From the NCBI GenBank assembly GCA_964019135.1, contig OZ025256.1, forward strand, positions 38,908,035 through 38,972,034: a DNA stretch of 64,000 nucleotides. The letters run 5' to 3'. Below, piece by piece: positions 38,101 to 48,300 of the stretch; the stretch's first letter is position 1, and every line of letters starts with the position of its first letter. The position numbers were made by a program, and so were the translations under genes. This DNA is from Arenicola marina (lineage: Eukaryota; Annelida; Polychaeta; Arenicolidae). The notes below the pieces were generated by a model that did no database searches, was not told the DNA's origin, and saw only the letters and a list, made by a program, of their open reading frames with translations.

Positions 38101-39346
38101 AATCAGCGGGTCGTAAAGTCTGAGTTAATCATAGAAATCAAGCTAGGTGAGGGGACATATGGAAACGTCACAAACGTCATGGACGTCACATTTCATATTA
38201 TAGGTTTCTTCCAGTAAGAATTAAAGTACATAAATTCAATATAACTGCCAGCTTCAAGAACTGATCATGCGATATAGACCTGCAAGTGTCCTTAGACCAA
38301 AATGAAATGAAATAAAATAGGTAAAATTTAGCAATAAAAATTATACGTGGTTGTTTTCTGTAATTGTTCAGTCAGTATGCTTGTTCATAATGTGCACGTA
38401 CAGGATTTTATGTATGACCATTTAAGACAAATGGAGTTTCATTTTTTATTCATGTATTAATTCAGTTCCATGTATCTATTATGGGTTTATCGTTACTTTC
38501 AGGTCATTTTGGTGTTTATGTGTATCGACAAAGGCGTGACGTCATACGCCGGCTATAGGTTCCCGCTGTACGTGGAGTTCATTGGCTGGTGCTTTGTCGT
38601 CATAGAACTCGTCTGCGTCCCCGCTGTCGCCGTCTTCAAGATCGCAAGGGAGGACAAAAAACTTTCACTTGCAGGGGTAAGCCGCAAGCCCTTCATGAAG
38701 TAACATTACTAGTTTCTTGAGCCATTTCCAAAAAGACGTCTGCTTCGTGAAGGGTGAAGTATTTTGGTCTAACGAGATTGTCAGACGAACTTTTTAAAGA
38801 TAGATCTATGTATATTTAGTGCCATCAAATTTACTATTTCAACCAAATGTAACCATTGAACGAGCTCACATTTGGTATCAGTATTTCAGAAGCAGGCGCA
38901 TTCCAACACCACTAGTCTCTATATGACTAGGGGCGGATCCAGGGGGGGGGGGCGACCCGGCCCCGCCCCCCCCCCTTTTAGGGCCGAAATGTATGTTATT
39001 TAGTATAGGAAAACCAAAACCGCCCCCCCACTATCCAGCATATCTGGATCCGACCCTGAAACCGGTCCCCCCCCCCATATCCAGATTTTCCATAATTGTA
39101 AAAGGGGGGAGCACAGATATATCCTTGGGTCTGAAAGGGGGGGGGGCGTGTCCCCTGTACCCCCTCCACCTCCCCTGAACACGCCCATGTGTACTAATAA
39201 AGCCACGTGTTCTGTCCCTGCTACAGATCATCAAGAAACTGAGTCGACCCGAGAGCTCCTGGGGTCCACGCAAAGGCGGACGACCTTCAGAGTGCAAGGA
39301 CACCGAGACGCCACTCAAAGGTCAATTGTCAGAGGAGCAGTGTTAA
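25959..39346 (+). CDS. SLC6-family Na+/Cl--dependent neurotransmitter/amino-acid transporter, glycine-transporter-like (14 exons, spliced)
   Basis: A plasma-membrane symporter of the SLC6 (NSS) family. Fourteen exons with consistent phases and GT-AG junctions give 633 aa, normal for the family. TM1 carries the signature [20 protein letters not shown] (66-85). EL2 has the conserved Cys pair (C164, C173) and three N-glycosylation sequons (N181, N187, N202). TM6 reads [17 protein letters not shown] (326-342), like glycine transporters. G63 stands where monoamine transporters have Asp, so an amino-acid substrate is likely. The Cl- site residues Y107, Q317, S321 and S357 are kept. D353 replaces the usual Asn of TM7, and G421 replaces the usual Asp of TM8. 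The tail ends EEQC. The start is the first ATG in exon 1; that exon has an acceptor, so an upstream exon exists. Glycine as substrate is inference. Confidence 0.95.
27115..27246 (+). CDS. SLC6 gene exon 2 (TM1 end, TM2)
   Basis: Acceptor CCACCAG, donor GTGGGT. Encodes residues 80-124, including AFLIPY and [13 protein letters not shown]107 is the chloride-site Tyr. Confidence 0.95.
27604..27747 (+). CDS. SLC6 gene exon 3 (TM3)
   Basis: Acceptor CCGGCAG, donor GTAAGT. Encodes residues 124-172, including [17 protein letters not shown] and the first EL2 cysteine (C164). Its donor is the first unit of a 19-bp tandem array. Confidence 0.95.
27742..28582 (+). repeat. 19-bp array built on the exon 3 splice donor (intron 3)
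   Basis: The unit is GTCAGTAAGTACCGACCCC with degeneration (ACTGAGCGCT, ACAGGACGC variants), about 44 copies. The true junction CCA|GTAAGTACCGAC is unit one. Many copies retain CAGTAAGT, a good 5' splice-site match, so the intron starts with dozens of decoy donors. The 19-bp step shifts frame, except every third unit. Confidence 0.9.
28673..28811 (+). CDS. SLC6 gene exon 4 (extracellular loop 2)
   Basis: Acceptor CTCCACAG, donor GTGAGT. Encodes residues 172-218: NCS (C173), the sequons NSS, NET and NGT, and SPSDEYF leading to TM4. Confidence 0.93.
29190..30640. mobile_element. 1.4-kb non-autonomous element with terminal inverted repeats in intron 4
   Basis: TATGGCAAGCCAAAGTGGAC at about 29197 is mirrored by GTCCACTTTGGCTTGCCATA near 30612. 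Inside each arm follow TATTTGCACATATGTC words and arrays of GATATCTNTAAATGATT. Just inside, 29340-29475 carries a ~21-bp repeat (TATCTATCATTGATTTGAAC), and the centre (29870-30150) a C-rich CCTCGACTCCCC array. No coding capacity. Exact ends and target duplication were not fixed. Confidence 0.75.
30828..30966 (+). CDS. SLC6 gene exon 5 (TM4)
   Basis: Acceptor CCCTGCAG, donor GTAGCT. Encodes residues 218-264: [13 protein letters not shown], then [19 protein letters not shown], ending SSGK as in glycine transporters. Confidence 0.93.
31002..31155 (+). mobile_element. MITE M1 in intron 5
   Basis: The ends are CAGGGGCGGATCCAG and CTGGATCTGACCCTG, inverted copies of each other about 150 bp apart. 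It is closely related in sequence to 38929-39057. Confidence 0.75.
31306..31440 (+). CDS. SLC6 gene exon 6 (TM5)
   Basis: Acceptor TCGCCAG, donor GTAATA. Encodes residues 265-309: [20 protein letters not shown], then [20 protein letters not shown], highly typical of SLC6. Confidence 0.95.
31495..31722. repeat. 14-bp TTTTATTGTCTTAA array in intron 6
   Basis: AT-rich tandem repeat with about 15 copies, degenerate at the 5' side and regular at the 3' side. Confidence 0.9.
31910..32013 (+). CDS. SLC6 gene exon 7 (TM6)
   Basis: Acceptor GGTTACAG, donor GTGAGG. Encodes residues 310-344, including the Na+/Cl- ligands Q317 and S321 (AAVQVFFS) and the unwound TM6 segment SLSICWGGQ. Confidence 0.95.
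32276..32455 (+). mobile_element. tRNA-derived SINE (family S2) in intron 7
   Basis: An A-box-like AGTGGTTAGCGCAGTAGA at 32276 and a B-box-like AGGGTTCGATCCCGAGCC at about 32370 are followed by a tail with TGTTTCACCCATTCCTCATC. The gap between the boxes is longer than in a real tRNA. Confidence 0.65.
32482..32612. mobile_element. MITE M2 in intron 7
   Basis: Ends CAGGGGCGTAGACAGG and GCTGGATACGCCCCTG are inverted. The flanks share TCAAT on both sides, a possible short target duplication. Confidence 0.7.
32660..32784 (+). CDS. SLC6 gene exon 8 (TM7)
   Basis: Acceptor CATTCCAG, donor GTCAGT. Encodes residues 344-386: [18 protein letters not shown] and [16 protein letters not shown]353 occupies the position of the near-invariant Asn of TM7. 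Confidence 0.93.
33138..33443. repeat. 44-bp minisatellite in intron 8, about 7 units
   Basis: The unit contains TATCAAAGGAAAAGGATATA then CCCTGCATGACACACAGACT. The main variant is GGATATA/GGCTATA. Confidence 0.95.
33667..33779 (+). CDS. SLC6 gene exon 9 (EL4, TM8 start)
   Basis: Acceptor CCTGCAG, donor GTAGGA. Encodes residues 386-423: [20 protein letters not shown], then [19 protein letters not shown]421 stands where animal SLC6 proteins usually have the Na2-site Asp. Confidence 0.94.
34302..34439 (+). CDS. SLC6 gene exon 10 (TM8 end, TM9)
   Basis: Acceptor GGTTTTAG, donor GTGAGA. Encodes residues 424-469: [20 protein letters not shown], then the hydrophobic [17 protein letters not shown]428 replaces a usually conserved Glu. 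Confidence 0.93.
34440..36650 (+). other. Intron 10 (2.2 kb)
   Basis: The largest intron. It has a G-run near 34750, otherwise mixed unique DNA. No exon or clear mobile element is recognised. Confidence 0.5.
36651..36750 (+). CDS. SLC6 gene exon 11 (TM10)
   Basis: Acceptor GTTTTCCAG, donor GTGAGT. Encodes residues 470-503: [20 protein letters not shown] to IPWVYG, the standard TM10 signature. Confidence 0.95.
37349..37456. mobile_element. MITE M3 in intron 11
   Basis: Ends CAGGGGCGGATCCGG and CTAGATCCGCCCCTG are inverted, with long G and C runs inside that could pair. An AT-rich TATTAATATATA tract precedes it at 37010-37190. Confidence 0.75.
37613..37713 (+). CDS. SLC6 gene exon 12 (TM11 start)
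   Basis: Acceptor ATTGGTAG, donor GTAAGT. Encodes residues 503-536: [20 protein letters not shown], then [10 protein letters not shown]. Confidence 0.93.
38503..38676 (+). CDS. SLC6 gene exon 13 (TM11 end, TM12)
   Basis: Acceptor TACTTTCAG, donor GTAAGC. Encodes residues 537-594: [20 protein letters not shown] and a basic FKIAREDKK after TM12. Confidence 0.93.
38929..39057 (+). mobile_element. MITE M1 copy in intron 13
   Basis: Ends TAGGGGCGGATCCAGG and CTGGATCCGACCCTGA. The interior TTTTAGGGCCGA...AAAACC matches the element at 31002-31155. A further G/C-rich fragment follows to about 39180. Confidence 0.75.
39227..39346 (+). CDS. SLC6 gene exon 14 (C-terminal tail, stop)
   Basis: Acceptor GCTACAG; TAA stop at 39344. 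Encodes residues 595-633: [20 protein letters not shown] to QLSEEQC. The W-G-P and the terminal Q-C resemble the GlyT2 tail. No polyadenylation signal could be fixed. Confidence 0.88.
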   Translation: MIKKLSRPESSWGPRKGGRPSECKDTETPLKGQLSEEQC

Positions 39347-40192
39347 GCAAGGTCAAGAACAAGGAACGCGAAACTCGCATAATTTGGTTTAAGGCTATTT
39401 GCATATCGTCTTGTTGGAATTGTCAGTGGTCGGGGTGTCCATTCCCTCCTGGGGTGGGGACGGTATCACAAGGTAATTGACTGTTGGGGACGTGCCGTTG
39501 GAAAGGGTCTCTTTTTCGTGCATATTGAAACCTGCGTTACCCCAATGAATCCTACGTTGTGCACTTTTGGTACCTGCATGGGTGCATCTGGGGGGCAGTT
39601 GATAAGCCGGCCAATGTGTTCCTGAGGGGCCGATAAGTCCATTTTGTCAGCGTCGTCAGCGTTGTACGTGGGTGGGACCTAATTTTACACAGGGATGGGT
39701 GAGATTTTGGGGCTCCCAGCGGCACCTCCCTATGCATTTGTGTGTCTTTGCATCCCCCCCCCGCCCCCGCCCCCCTCCCCCCTCACAGGGGGCATACACC
39801 TGAAGAATGGAACCTGGTATGCTTACCTGGTAATTCTTTGGCCAAGACCGACTGTAAACATCTTAGAACAACCCAATGTGAAGGTAGATGTATATTTTAT
39901 ATAATATGTTGCCGCTAAATATAGGTGGACGCCACATACAATTAGTCGTTATGAACATCCATATCAAATTTTTATATTCACCTCCTTTAATCTGGTCGGT
40001 GTTGCCGACAGTCATTTTTATGAGTTATATAGGGGTGTGTGGCATTCACAGGTGTTCCTGATTTACAAATGATCGTTATTGGTTTAAGCTTATTTTTATT
40101 ACATACAATGTACAGACAATGTCTATTACATGTTCATGCGTGTTGGCATCCATCCGTCTACGAAAGACGATGGATTTGCTGCTTTGTTTTGG
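39347..40192. other. 3' flank of the transporter gene
   Basis: Probably contains the 3' UTR, but no clear AATAAA is seen close to the stop. A C-rich run lies at 39760-39785. Confidence 0.35.
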
Positions 40193-40589
40193 TTTAAAGT
40201 TGCATGTGGAGTTGTTTCGCTGTTTTTGAATGCCAAATTTGCGTATCAGAACACAAACCTAAGGCCTTAAGGTTCATAACAGACAATAAACACCTACCAT
40301 ATCGCTCACCAATTATCTGCCAATGAGCAAAACATTTCAAATTCATGAATTGTCCGCCACAAAGATGAAAACTTGTGCTGATTTGAAACGTCATAAACGT
40401 GTGTACACAAGTCGTTTACCGGTGCCACCGACAGGGGGCCCAAGCGCTAAATTATATGAGACAATAGAAGCGTCCGGAGCGCCACTTTGTCTTTGGCCGT
40501 TGACACTGCTTGTGGTCAAAGGTAACATTTCCTGTTTACGTTTATTTTGGTACAGCCGTTGCAACGGTCAGCTCCACATGTAACTTTAA
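40193..40589. mobile_element. MITE M4 (395 bp)
   Basis: TTTAAAGTTGCATGTGGAG at 40193 is mirrored by CTCCACATGTAACTTTAAG at 40572. No coding capacity. Confidence 0.75.
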
Positions 40590-41180
40590 GTCATACGATT
40601 TGCGTCGCAGCATTTGCGCTTATGACTGAATAAGCCTATCTGTGACCGACAGAGCTTCCCGCGGTCATCGCATCGATGACCTGTCGATAGGGCTTGGTTT
40701 ACATGTTCATATTGCTCTTGCCATTGACAGATGAAAGTTTATATTCATGTGAATATTTTGTGGAAGTGTTGGTTGTGATAACCGCATTATTCAATCGGAT
40801 TGTCATTCTAAGCAATTGATAATTAACGCTGACTTATTAGTTAAGAAAACTCATTGTGATCGGTGTTCATATATGCCCCATAAATGCAATTGCTGCTCAA
40901 ACACTGCAGGTGGAGTGAACTTAGGGGTGTACATTTTTGGGTATACATGCTTTATTTATTTTGATCAGAGATATATGCTTGCTATGCTCTCTGGTTGTAC
41001 GGTTTGGGCGGTCGGTCGGTATCTTAACTATACTAGTATTTGTAATAAGTTATAATTTGTGTTTGAAAGAATCTCTTTATGCACGTGAGAATCTCAGGGA
41101 TATATCATTGCTTACAATGATCACGTCGAGATTGTGTTCCGCATGTTGTTAAGCCAAGATGAAGTTGTGAGATGCAGGTA
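40590..41180. other. Intergenic, nothing recognised
   Basis: No exon, repeat copy or regulatory motif that I can support. Confidence 0.35.
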
Positions 41181-41184
41181 GACC

Positions 41185-41390
41185 GTTTTTGACGTCATAT
41201 GGTAGACGTCACATTGTAGACGTCAAATTGTAAACGTCACATTGTAAACGTCACATTGTAAACGTCTCATTGTAAACGTCACATTGTAAACGTCACATTG
41301 TAGACGTCACATTGTAAACATCACATTGTAAACGTCACATTGTAAACGTCACATTATACAAGTCACATTGTAGACGTCATAAATGTAGAA
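41185..41390. repeat. 14-bp ACATTGTAAACGTC array
   Basis: About 14 copies with GTAGACGTC and GTAAACGTC variants; degenerate related words continue to about 41500. Confidence 0.93.
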
Positions 41391-41644
41391 ATTGTGAACT
41401 CTTTCTTCAGACGTCAGAGCTCGCGTTGGTGATTGTTGCATTGTGAACGTTCGAGTGTCGATGACAGATTGTAGACGTCACTTCGCGAACGTCTGATGGT
41501 AAAATGACAAATTGTAGAAACTTTGTAAAGGTCTGATTGTAATGATGATGGTAAACGAGAGCAAACGTCTGGTAATTGAGATCCTTGATGCATTTAAGAG
41601 ATCGCGTCATCACGATCTTCTTGACAAACAGCAGAGGCGACTGC

Positions 41645-42612
41645 GGTGTAATTATCGCCAATTATGTATAGTCGCAGCTGCGGTGTAATTATCGCCAATG
41701 CTGTATAGTCGCAGCTGCGGTGTAATTATCACCAATGCTGTATAGTCGCAGCTGCGGTGTAATTATCGCCCATGCTGCATAGTCGCAGCTGCGGTGTAAT
41801 TATCCTCAATGCTATAGTCACAGCTGCAGTGTAATTATCGCCAATGCTGTATAGTCGCAGCTGCGGTGTAATTATCGCCAATGCTGTATAGTCGCAGCTG
41901 CGGTGTAATTATTACCAATGCTGCATAGTCGCAGTTGCGGTGTAATTATCACCAATGCTGTATATTCGCAGCTGCGGTGTAAATATCCTCAATGCTATAT
42001 AGTCACGGCTGCGGTGTAATTATCGCCAATGCTGTATAGTCGCAGCTGCGGTGTAATTATCGCCAATGCTGTATAGTCGCAGCTGCGGTGTAATTATCAC
42101 CAATGCTGTATAGTCGCAGCTGCGGTGTAATTATCGCCCATGCTGCATAGTCGCAGCTGCGGTGTAATTATCCTCAATGCTATAGTCACAGCTGCGGTGT
42201 AATTATCCTCAATGCTATAGTCACAGCTGCAGTGTAATTATCGCCAATGCTGTATAGTCGCAGCTGCGGTGTAATTATTACCAATGCTGTATAGTCGCAG
42301 CTGCGGTGTAATTATCACCAATGCTGTATAGTCGTAGCTGCGGTGTAAATATCCTCAATGCTATATAGTCACGGCTGCGGTGTAATTATCGCCAATGCTG
42401 TATAGTCGCAGCTGCGGTGTAATTATCGCCAAAGCTATAGTCGCAGCTGCGGTGTAATTATCCTCAATGCTATATAGTCGCAGCTGCGGTGTAATTATCG
42501 CCCATGCTGTATAGTCGCAGCTGCGGTGTAATTATCCTCAATGCTATATAGTCGCAGCTGCGGTGTAATTATCCTCAATACTGTATAGTCGCAGCTGCGG
42601 TGTAATTATCGA
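41645..42612. repeat. 37-bp minisatellite, about 26 units
   Basis: The unit contains GTATAGTCGCAGCTGCGGTG then TAATTATCGCCAATGCT. It includes a CGCAGCTGCG palindrome. Variants TATCCTC and TATCACC recur in the same order in two consecutive ~360-bp blocks, showing higher-order duplication. Confidence 0.96.
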
Positions 42613-43615
42613 ATAGTACATTCACAGTTGCGCGCAGTGAGTGATAATAGGCGAATTGTACATATTGTCACATGTATATAATATAGTCTATATCATCTAT
42701 CTCACTGGGGCGATCAGTCGAGATCCATCAGAGCAGAGCCGCTCCGCTTGCAAGAACAGATTTTTGTTATCATTACAAACTTTGTGAGTAAAGTCACTAG
42801 GCGGCAGCAGCCTCGATCATTGTGGAAACGGACACATTGGATTAAAACATTTGTGTATCGAACATATTGCTTTAATAAATTTACAAATATAAATGTCATG
42901 AACAAATTGTCACTCTGAACGAATTCATGTACAAAAGTCACCAGGTCTGATATATAATAAATAGTTTAAATAACAATTTTAACACGGAGAGATTCAAGCT
43001 ATCAATATCATAGACTAGCCAAAATATACAGGATCAGTACAAAATAATTTGAAAGTGATAAAGAATAATAGATAATTAGCAATCACAGGCTGGTATTCTT
43101 ATGCATAAATGTTCACACGAGTACGAAGGCTCACACAAAATAACTGTTCGCAAGTATACACCACAGGTTTCGTGGACGCTTTGCCAAAAAACAACATCGA
43201 CACGAATTTATCAAAAACGCTCAACATTTTAAACAACGATAGTATGTATGCGTCTGTTCTTATCACAGTTAAAACAACAAAAACAATTAAAAGCTAACAA
43301 GTTCAGGAAACACAAGTATCGTATAATAATACAGATATAGCACAGTGGTATTCATACAAACTCACCCCACAACCGTGTCGCCACCGTTTGTGTCAAGGTA
43401 CCGGCTTCACAACAATATCTGATTAAAAAGTTTAGGCTTCGTGGAGAGTGGCTTGCGCATGTAACATTGTTCCGAGTTGATGGTCATGTTAACTGGTACT
43501 ATAGCGTTAGATCTGAAGGCGGCCAAAATCGTGTAACCTGACCCAAACCTGTCCATAAACAATCGTTACCATAGTGACGTCGGCGGATGTCCGGATTAAT
43601 GGCGGTCATATCGCG
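42613..43615. other. Intergenic, nothing recognised
   Basis: AT-rich DNA with no recognisable exon. Confidence 0.35.
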
Positions 43616-43619
43616 TCAA

Positions 43620-43818
43620 TGGAAGAAAAAAGGGAGAGTGGAGCCATGTCCCCGGGGGTAACCCCCTACTCTTTGCGAAGGACTTGGGATTTTTATCCTG
43701 CGACCACACAGACATGGCCACAGCGGGGCTCGAACTACCGATCCACGTGCCGTTAGGCTCTCAGGCGGCCAGAGCATTCAAAGCGAGCGTTCTAACCCAC
43801 TGAGCTATCGAGGCGGCC
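43620..43818 (-). mobile_element. tRNA-derived SINE (family S1), best-preserved copy
   Basis: On the minus strand it starts GGCCGCCTCGATAGCTCAGT (A box), has GGTAGTTCGAGCCCCGCTG (B box) and a tail with ACCCCCGGGGACATGGCTCC. The extra arm between the boxes makes the head about 105 bases, suggesting origin from a tRNA with a long variable arm or an inserted stem. Confidence 0.88.
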
Positions 43819-44552
43819 GGACGCATCGTGGCCCTGCCTACCCTTGAGACGGAAATTGTCTTTATACGTAACAATAAACGTCAATGCGAAACAATACAAC
43901 GGGAATAACAGGAGGAATATTCAAATAAAGTAGAGATAGAAAGTAAAACAAAGAGGTAACCTGGGCTGAAAAGCACAAAGGGTTTTTAACAAGAATAATT
44001 CTTTAAATAATAACTTTAAATCGGTGGAACGAATTCATCAACAAAAATAATACAATGAGACATTATGCGCGGAAACATTTGCGTCAAGATTATAGCAAAT
44101 ACCAGAATAGATTTAGTTTAACCTTCGATAGGAGAGACACAATATAAAATGCAACCATATGTTGGACCTTGTAGTCCTATCCATCGATAGATCATTGACG
44201 CTTTAGCGAGCCACATTACCATAATAATGACCATATATACTGCCCAAGTTGGTGGTGGTTAGCGCACTAGACCGAAGCGTTGCAAAGGGCGCAAAAGGGT
44301 GTTAAAGTCACCACGATGTATTTACACCTTGGCCCTGACTTTGGCCCTGACCTTGGCCCAGATTTTGGCACAGATCTTGGCCCTGACCTTGGCCCAGATC
44401 TTAGTGCTGACAAATGACCTTGGACCTGACACACCCTATAGCGTGTCCAGGGACCCTACGTTCGGGTCTCAGCCCTCACCCCTCCTCCCGCCCCGGCCCT
44501 AACCCCCCGCCCTACACCCCAGTCTCCGTGTCCGCCCGGGGCACGAGGCGCG
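43819..44552. other. 3' flank of the ankyrin gene
   Basis: Contains GGTGGTTAGCGCACTAGACC at about 44257 (SINE head-like) and a short CTTGGCCCTGAC/CAGATCTTGG repeat at 44325-44430. No polyadenylation signal was fixed on the minus strand. Confidence 0.4.
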
Positions 44553-45359
44553 TCAGTCGCAGCCGGAGTCGAGCAGCAAGTACTCCAGAACCTTCCCTGG
44601 GAGCGGCAATCTCTGGATCCGGCTTCGCGGTCTCGGGCTGATCCGGTGCCGAATGGACATCCGGCAGAGGTCGTGCAGGGGAGCGGGATTCTCGAACCGC
44701 GCCACGATCCAGGCGGCCAGGTCCGGATCCTGCTCCAACCTCGGCGACCACACCGACCTGTCCAGGATCCCATCCCTAACCGGAAGCGGAAGTCGACATC
44801 CGGCGTGAATCAGCATTTTGGCGACCATGGGGTCGTGGGAGAGGGCGGCCACAAGGGCGGTCAGGCCGGTGTTACCGGCCAGGTCACAGTCGCACCCCGC
44901 CTGGACGAGCGCCGTCGCCACCTGGCGGTCGCCTTTGAAGGCTGCGGTGATGAGCGGGGTCAGGCCCCACACGTCCCGCGTGTTTAGGTCGGCTCCAGCA
45001 GCGATGAGCCGCTCCACCATGGCAAGATGGCCGCCGTCCACCGCCTTGAACAGCGGTGTCTTGTGCTCCTCATTCTCCACGCTGATGGGGTCGATGGCGC
45101 AGCCGTTGCTTAGCAACACGTCGGCCACGCGGCGCGCGTTACGCATGGCGCACACGTGCAGCGTCGTCCTCCCATTAGCCATCGCCGCGTCCACGTCAGC
45201 GCCAGCCTCCAACAGCGCATGCGCCACGTGCGGGTGACCTCCGTTTGGCCCGAAGGCCGCTAGGTGGAGCGGTCGGATGCCCGAGCTGGAGACAATTCTC
45301 TTTCGTCCTCTGTCCGAGCGCTTTAGAGCGTCGGGCTTGACACCGGCCCCGAGGAACAT
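44553..45359 (-). CDS. ASB-like gene exon 4 (ankyrin repeats 5-10, SOCS box)
   Basis: Acceptor TGTTGCAG on the minus strand, phase 0. It starts MFLGAGVKPDALKRS, completing the repeat begun in exon 3. Open frame further upstream (to 45455) is intron and SINE sequence and is not part of the gene. Confidence 0.95.
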   Translation of the reverse strand: MFLGAGVKPDALKRSDRGRKRIVSSSGIRPLHLAAFGPNGGHPHVAHALLEAGADVDAAMANGRTTLHVCAMRNARRVADVLLSNGCAIDPISVENEEHKTPLFKAVDGGHLAMVERLIAAGADLNTRDVWGLTPLITAAFKGDRQVATALVQAGCDCDLAGNTGLTALVAALSHDPMVAKMLIHAGCRLPLPVRDGILDRSVWSPRLEQDPDLAAWIVARFENPAPLHDLCRMSIRHRISPRPRSRIQRLPLPGKVLEYLLLDSGCD

Positions 45360-48300
45360 CTGCAACAGACAGACAGGTACAATATATTCAGGACGCTTTA
45401 ACCACTTTTGATCATATCGCGTCAATGGGAGGAGGAAGAGGGAGAGTGGAGCCATGTCCCCGGGGGTAACCCCCTACTCTTTGCGAAAAACATGGCCACA
45501 GCGGGGCTCGAACCATCGATCAACGTGCCGTAAGGCTCTCAGGTGGCCTTGGCCCGGTTCCACGAACGGACTTAACTTAAGTCTGTTTTCCGACTTAAGT
45601 TTTGAGGTGTCTGACTTAACTAAGACTTTTGAAAAGACGCGTTCCACGAAGCGACTTAAGTCCGGACTTAAGTAAGTCCAACTTACAAAGTGGGTTTCAC
45701 CCACAGGGTTCTGAGTTTGCATTTTAGAAGTGTTGCGCCGGAAACGCTCTTCACAATGTGCGGGTCAAATGAGGTAGAAATGTGGTATTATATGTAAATA
45801 TTCAACACCGAACGTCTTCTCACTTCCGTTACTATGGAAACATGCCAATGAACATTTGGCGCGGTATTTCACGCATTTAGCAGTTGAACATTAATTGTTG
45901 AAGTGTCTTCAAGTTCAAGTGATGGAAACAATAACGGTAAGTTTTCTCAGTTTGAAAGTGTATCTTAGCTTGAACACAGGCGCCGTAAATCAGCGGGGGG
46001 GGGGGGGTGGTGGGGGGGGGGGCGCTTCACCTAGGAGGTAGGCCTTCACCATGTTCACTGGGGCTGGGCTACATATATTCACCAGCCCCCACTCCCCTGT
46101 CACAAATTTCTCACATAACAGATTCTGCACTTGGATAGTACCTCACACGTACCCCCCACCCCCCCACCAGGTCAACATTTCTCACTGGATATTACCAAAT
46201 AGTACTTGACTGGATAAACAAATTGTGCCCCCCCCCCCGCCTTTTCATAAATTTCTGGATCCACCACAGATATATATATATATATATATATAGGTCTATA
46301 AATAAAATAACATTCATTAATGCTTGAACTGTTCAATGAACACTTAGTATTTGTTTAATAAATAAGCTTAGTTTATATGTTTCCTCATTTTAAAATAGAA
46401 AATATGGGGATGATCGAGTTATTAGATAGAATCTTTATTGTCATGGATAGTTATATTTTGACAGTTATCTGCCTTTTCCTTCCAAGGCCATTATGGAAAA
46501 CAAATTTGTGTTTACTCAATTAACCTTCTTTGAGGCAGAACAAAAATATTTAAACTAAGCTTACTACAAAAGTGATCCCCCCACTTCATTCTGCTGTCTA
46601 TAACTATAGGCGATTTAAGTAAGCTTATCTCTTAAACTAAAGGTTCACATTCATCTGAATATGCTGAATACATCACGGTGCATGAATTTGAAAACCAGAA
46701 AGATCAGCAAGTTTACTCCTCATTCAATGGGGTAAGATAAAGTAATTTACATGGAAGATGGTCTTTTAAATTGCACATTTCTATTTGCAGACTTTTGTGA
46801 ATAACAGTAAAGATGGCCAACTGGACGCCACAGGAGTTGAAAGTTCTGTTTTGGAATGTTGACAAGCATCTCCCCATTATTGATGTTCCTCAATAATTTT
46901 AAACACATGCATATTCCAGTCCTGTATAGACAAGACTATTGTAAAAAATATCCTTTAAGCTTACCACAATGACATTCTTTCATAAATTTACTTAGATATA
47001 TATTTACTTGCTATAGCTAGGCCCCTGGGCGAATGGGCGCTGATGGTGATGGTAATGATATTATATTAATTTACTCCTGTCATTATTATTCAATCCAGGG
47101 CTTTTCTTTTCTTGTTATAATTATCTTAATGTAATGTAAAAGATGTACCATAGAAACATCATTGTGCATAAATATTATTGACCTTTAATTGCAATGTAGA
47201 TTTTTTTTTTTTTAAGTGGGTGACTCATTGGTCTTATGTGTTTTGACTTTTGTGAATTTTGTGTATTACTTGCACTTACCTCAATCGTAATAGGCACCTT
47301 CAGCTGAAGCTGGGTCAGAATAAGGGGTTTACATTTGTTTATATTTGTTATTTAGTTGTATGGCAGAATTTATGTACATATATAAACAGTAAAATAAATA
47401 ACACAAACTGGACATATGGGTGTTGTTCAATTTCAAGGAGAAAACTGACAGCGCATGCCAGGCGAAAGAATCCTTACAGTACAGTTGTTCTCAATTAGAC
47501 TTGTGTTACATGTTTGCAAAGGATTTTTTGCTGGATTTGTTTTAAAACTAATTTTTATTTATGGCAAGGGTGCATTATGACATGAAATCATTTATTTATC
47601 TTGTTGTTCCGAGAGTCTGCAGGTTATTGCGCTCAAACACATACCAAACCTAACACCATTAATGGGAGAACACTGGCCAAATTTAATAAACGGTGGGCCA
47701 CGGTGTCTTATTGACTACCAAGGCCTGCATATAAAGTAAACTTGCACCAGGTGGGGGAATTAGCAACCGGTCAACATGGAATACATATATATATATTCAT
47801 ATCTACCAGTACCTGTATGTTTAAGAAGTAAACAAATGACATACTGTCATATACAGAATTTGTCAACAGATTTGCGCGTAAGATATCTTAATCAGGTACA
47901 AAAAGAGCTTTTAACAACATGCCATTATAATTATTGTTCCATAGATGTTTTATTTAAATAAAAAGGACCTAAATACATTGGTCCATTCAATATTAATCAT
48001 GGGTATCAAATAATAACAATATTATATTTTTGACAATGTACCATTTAGTATCAGAATTACAGAGGAACCCTAAAAAAAATACTCAATCATGTCATAGGCT
48101 AATATATATCTGTAGATCTACATTTAATAAACATATAAATGAATTATTTGGGTGCATTGAAAACACCATTAAATATTTTTTAGGGAAATATGCTGCATGT
48201 AAAGTTTAAATCTTGGAGGTCTAGCTGACTTCGTTTGCCATTTAGGTGACACCTATCCATATTAATATTGGTAATGAAATGGTATTACTTACTTATAGAT

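Noticed and set aside
43620-43818. A real tRNA gene on the minus strand
   Set aside because: A and B boxes are present, but the spacing is too long, no acceptor stem closes properly, and several diverged copies with a common tail mark it as a SINE.
45360-45455. N-terminal extension of the last ankyrin exon (MAPLSLFLLPLTRYDQK)
   Set aside because: It lies in the intron and SINE; a good acceptor at 45360 and exact phase continuity with exon 3 show the exon starts at 45359.
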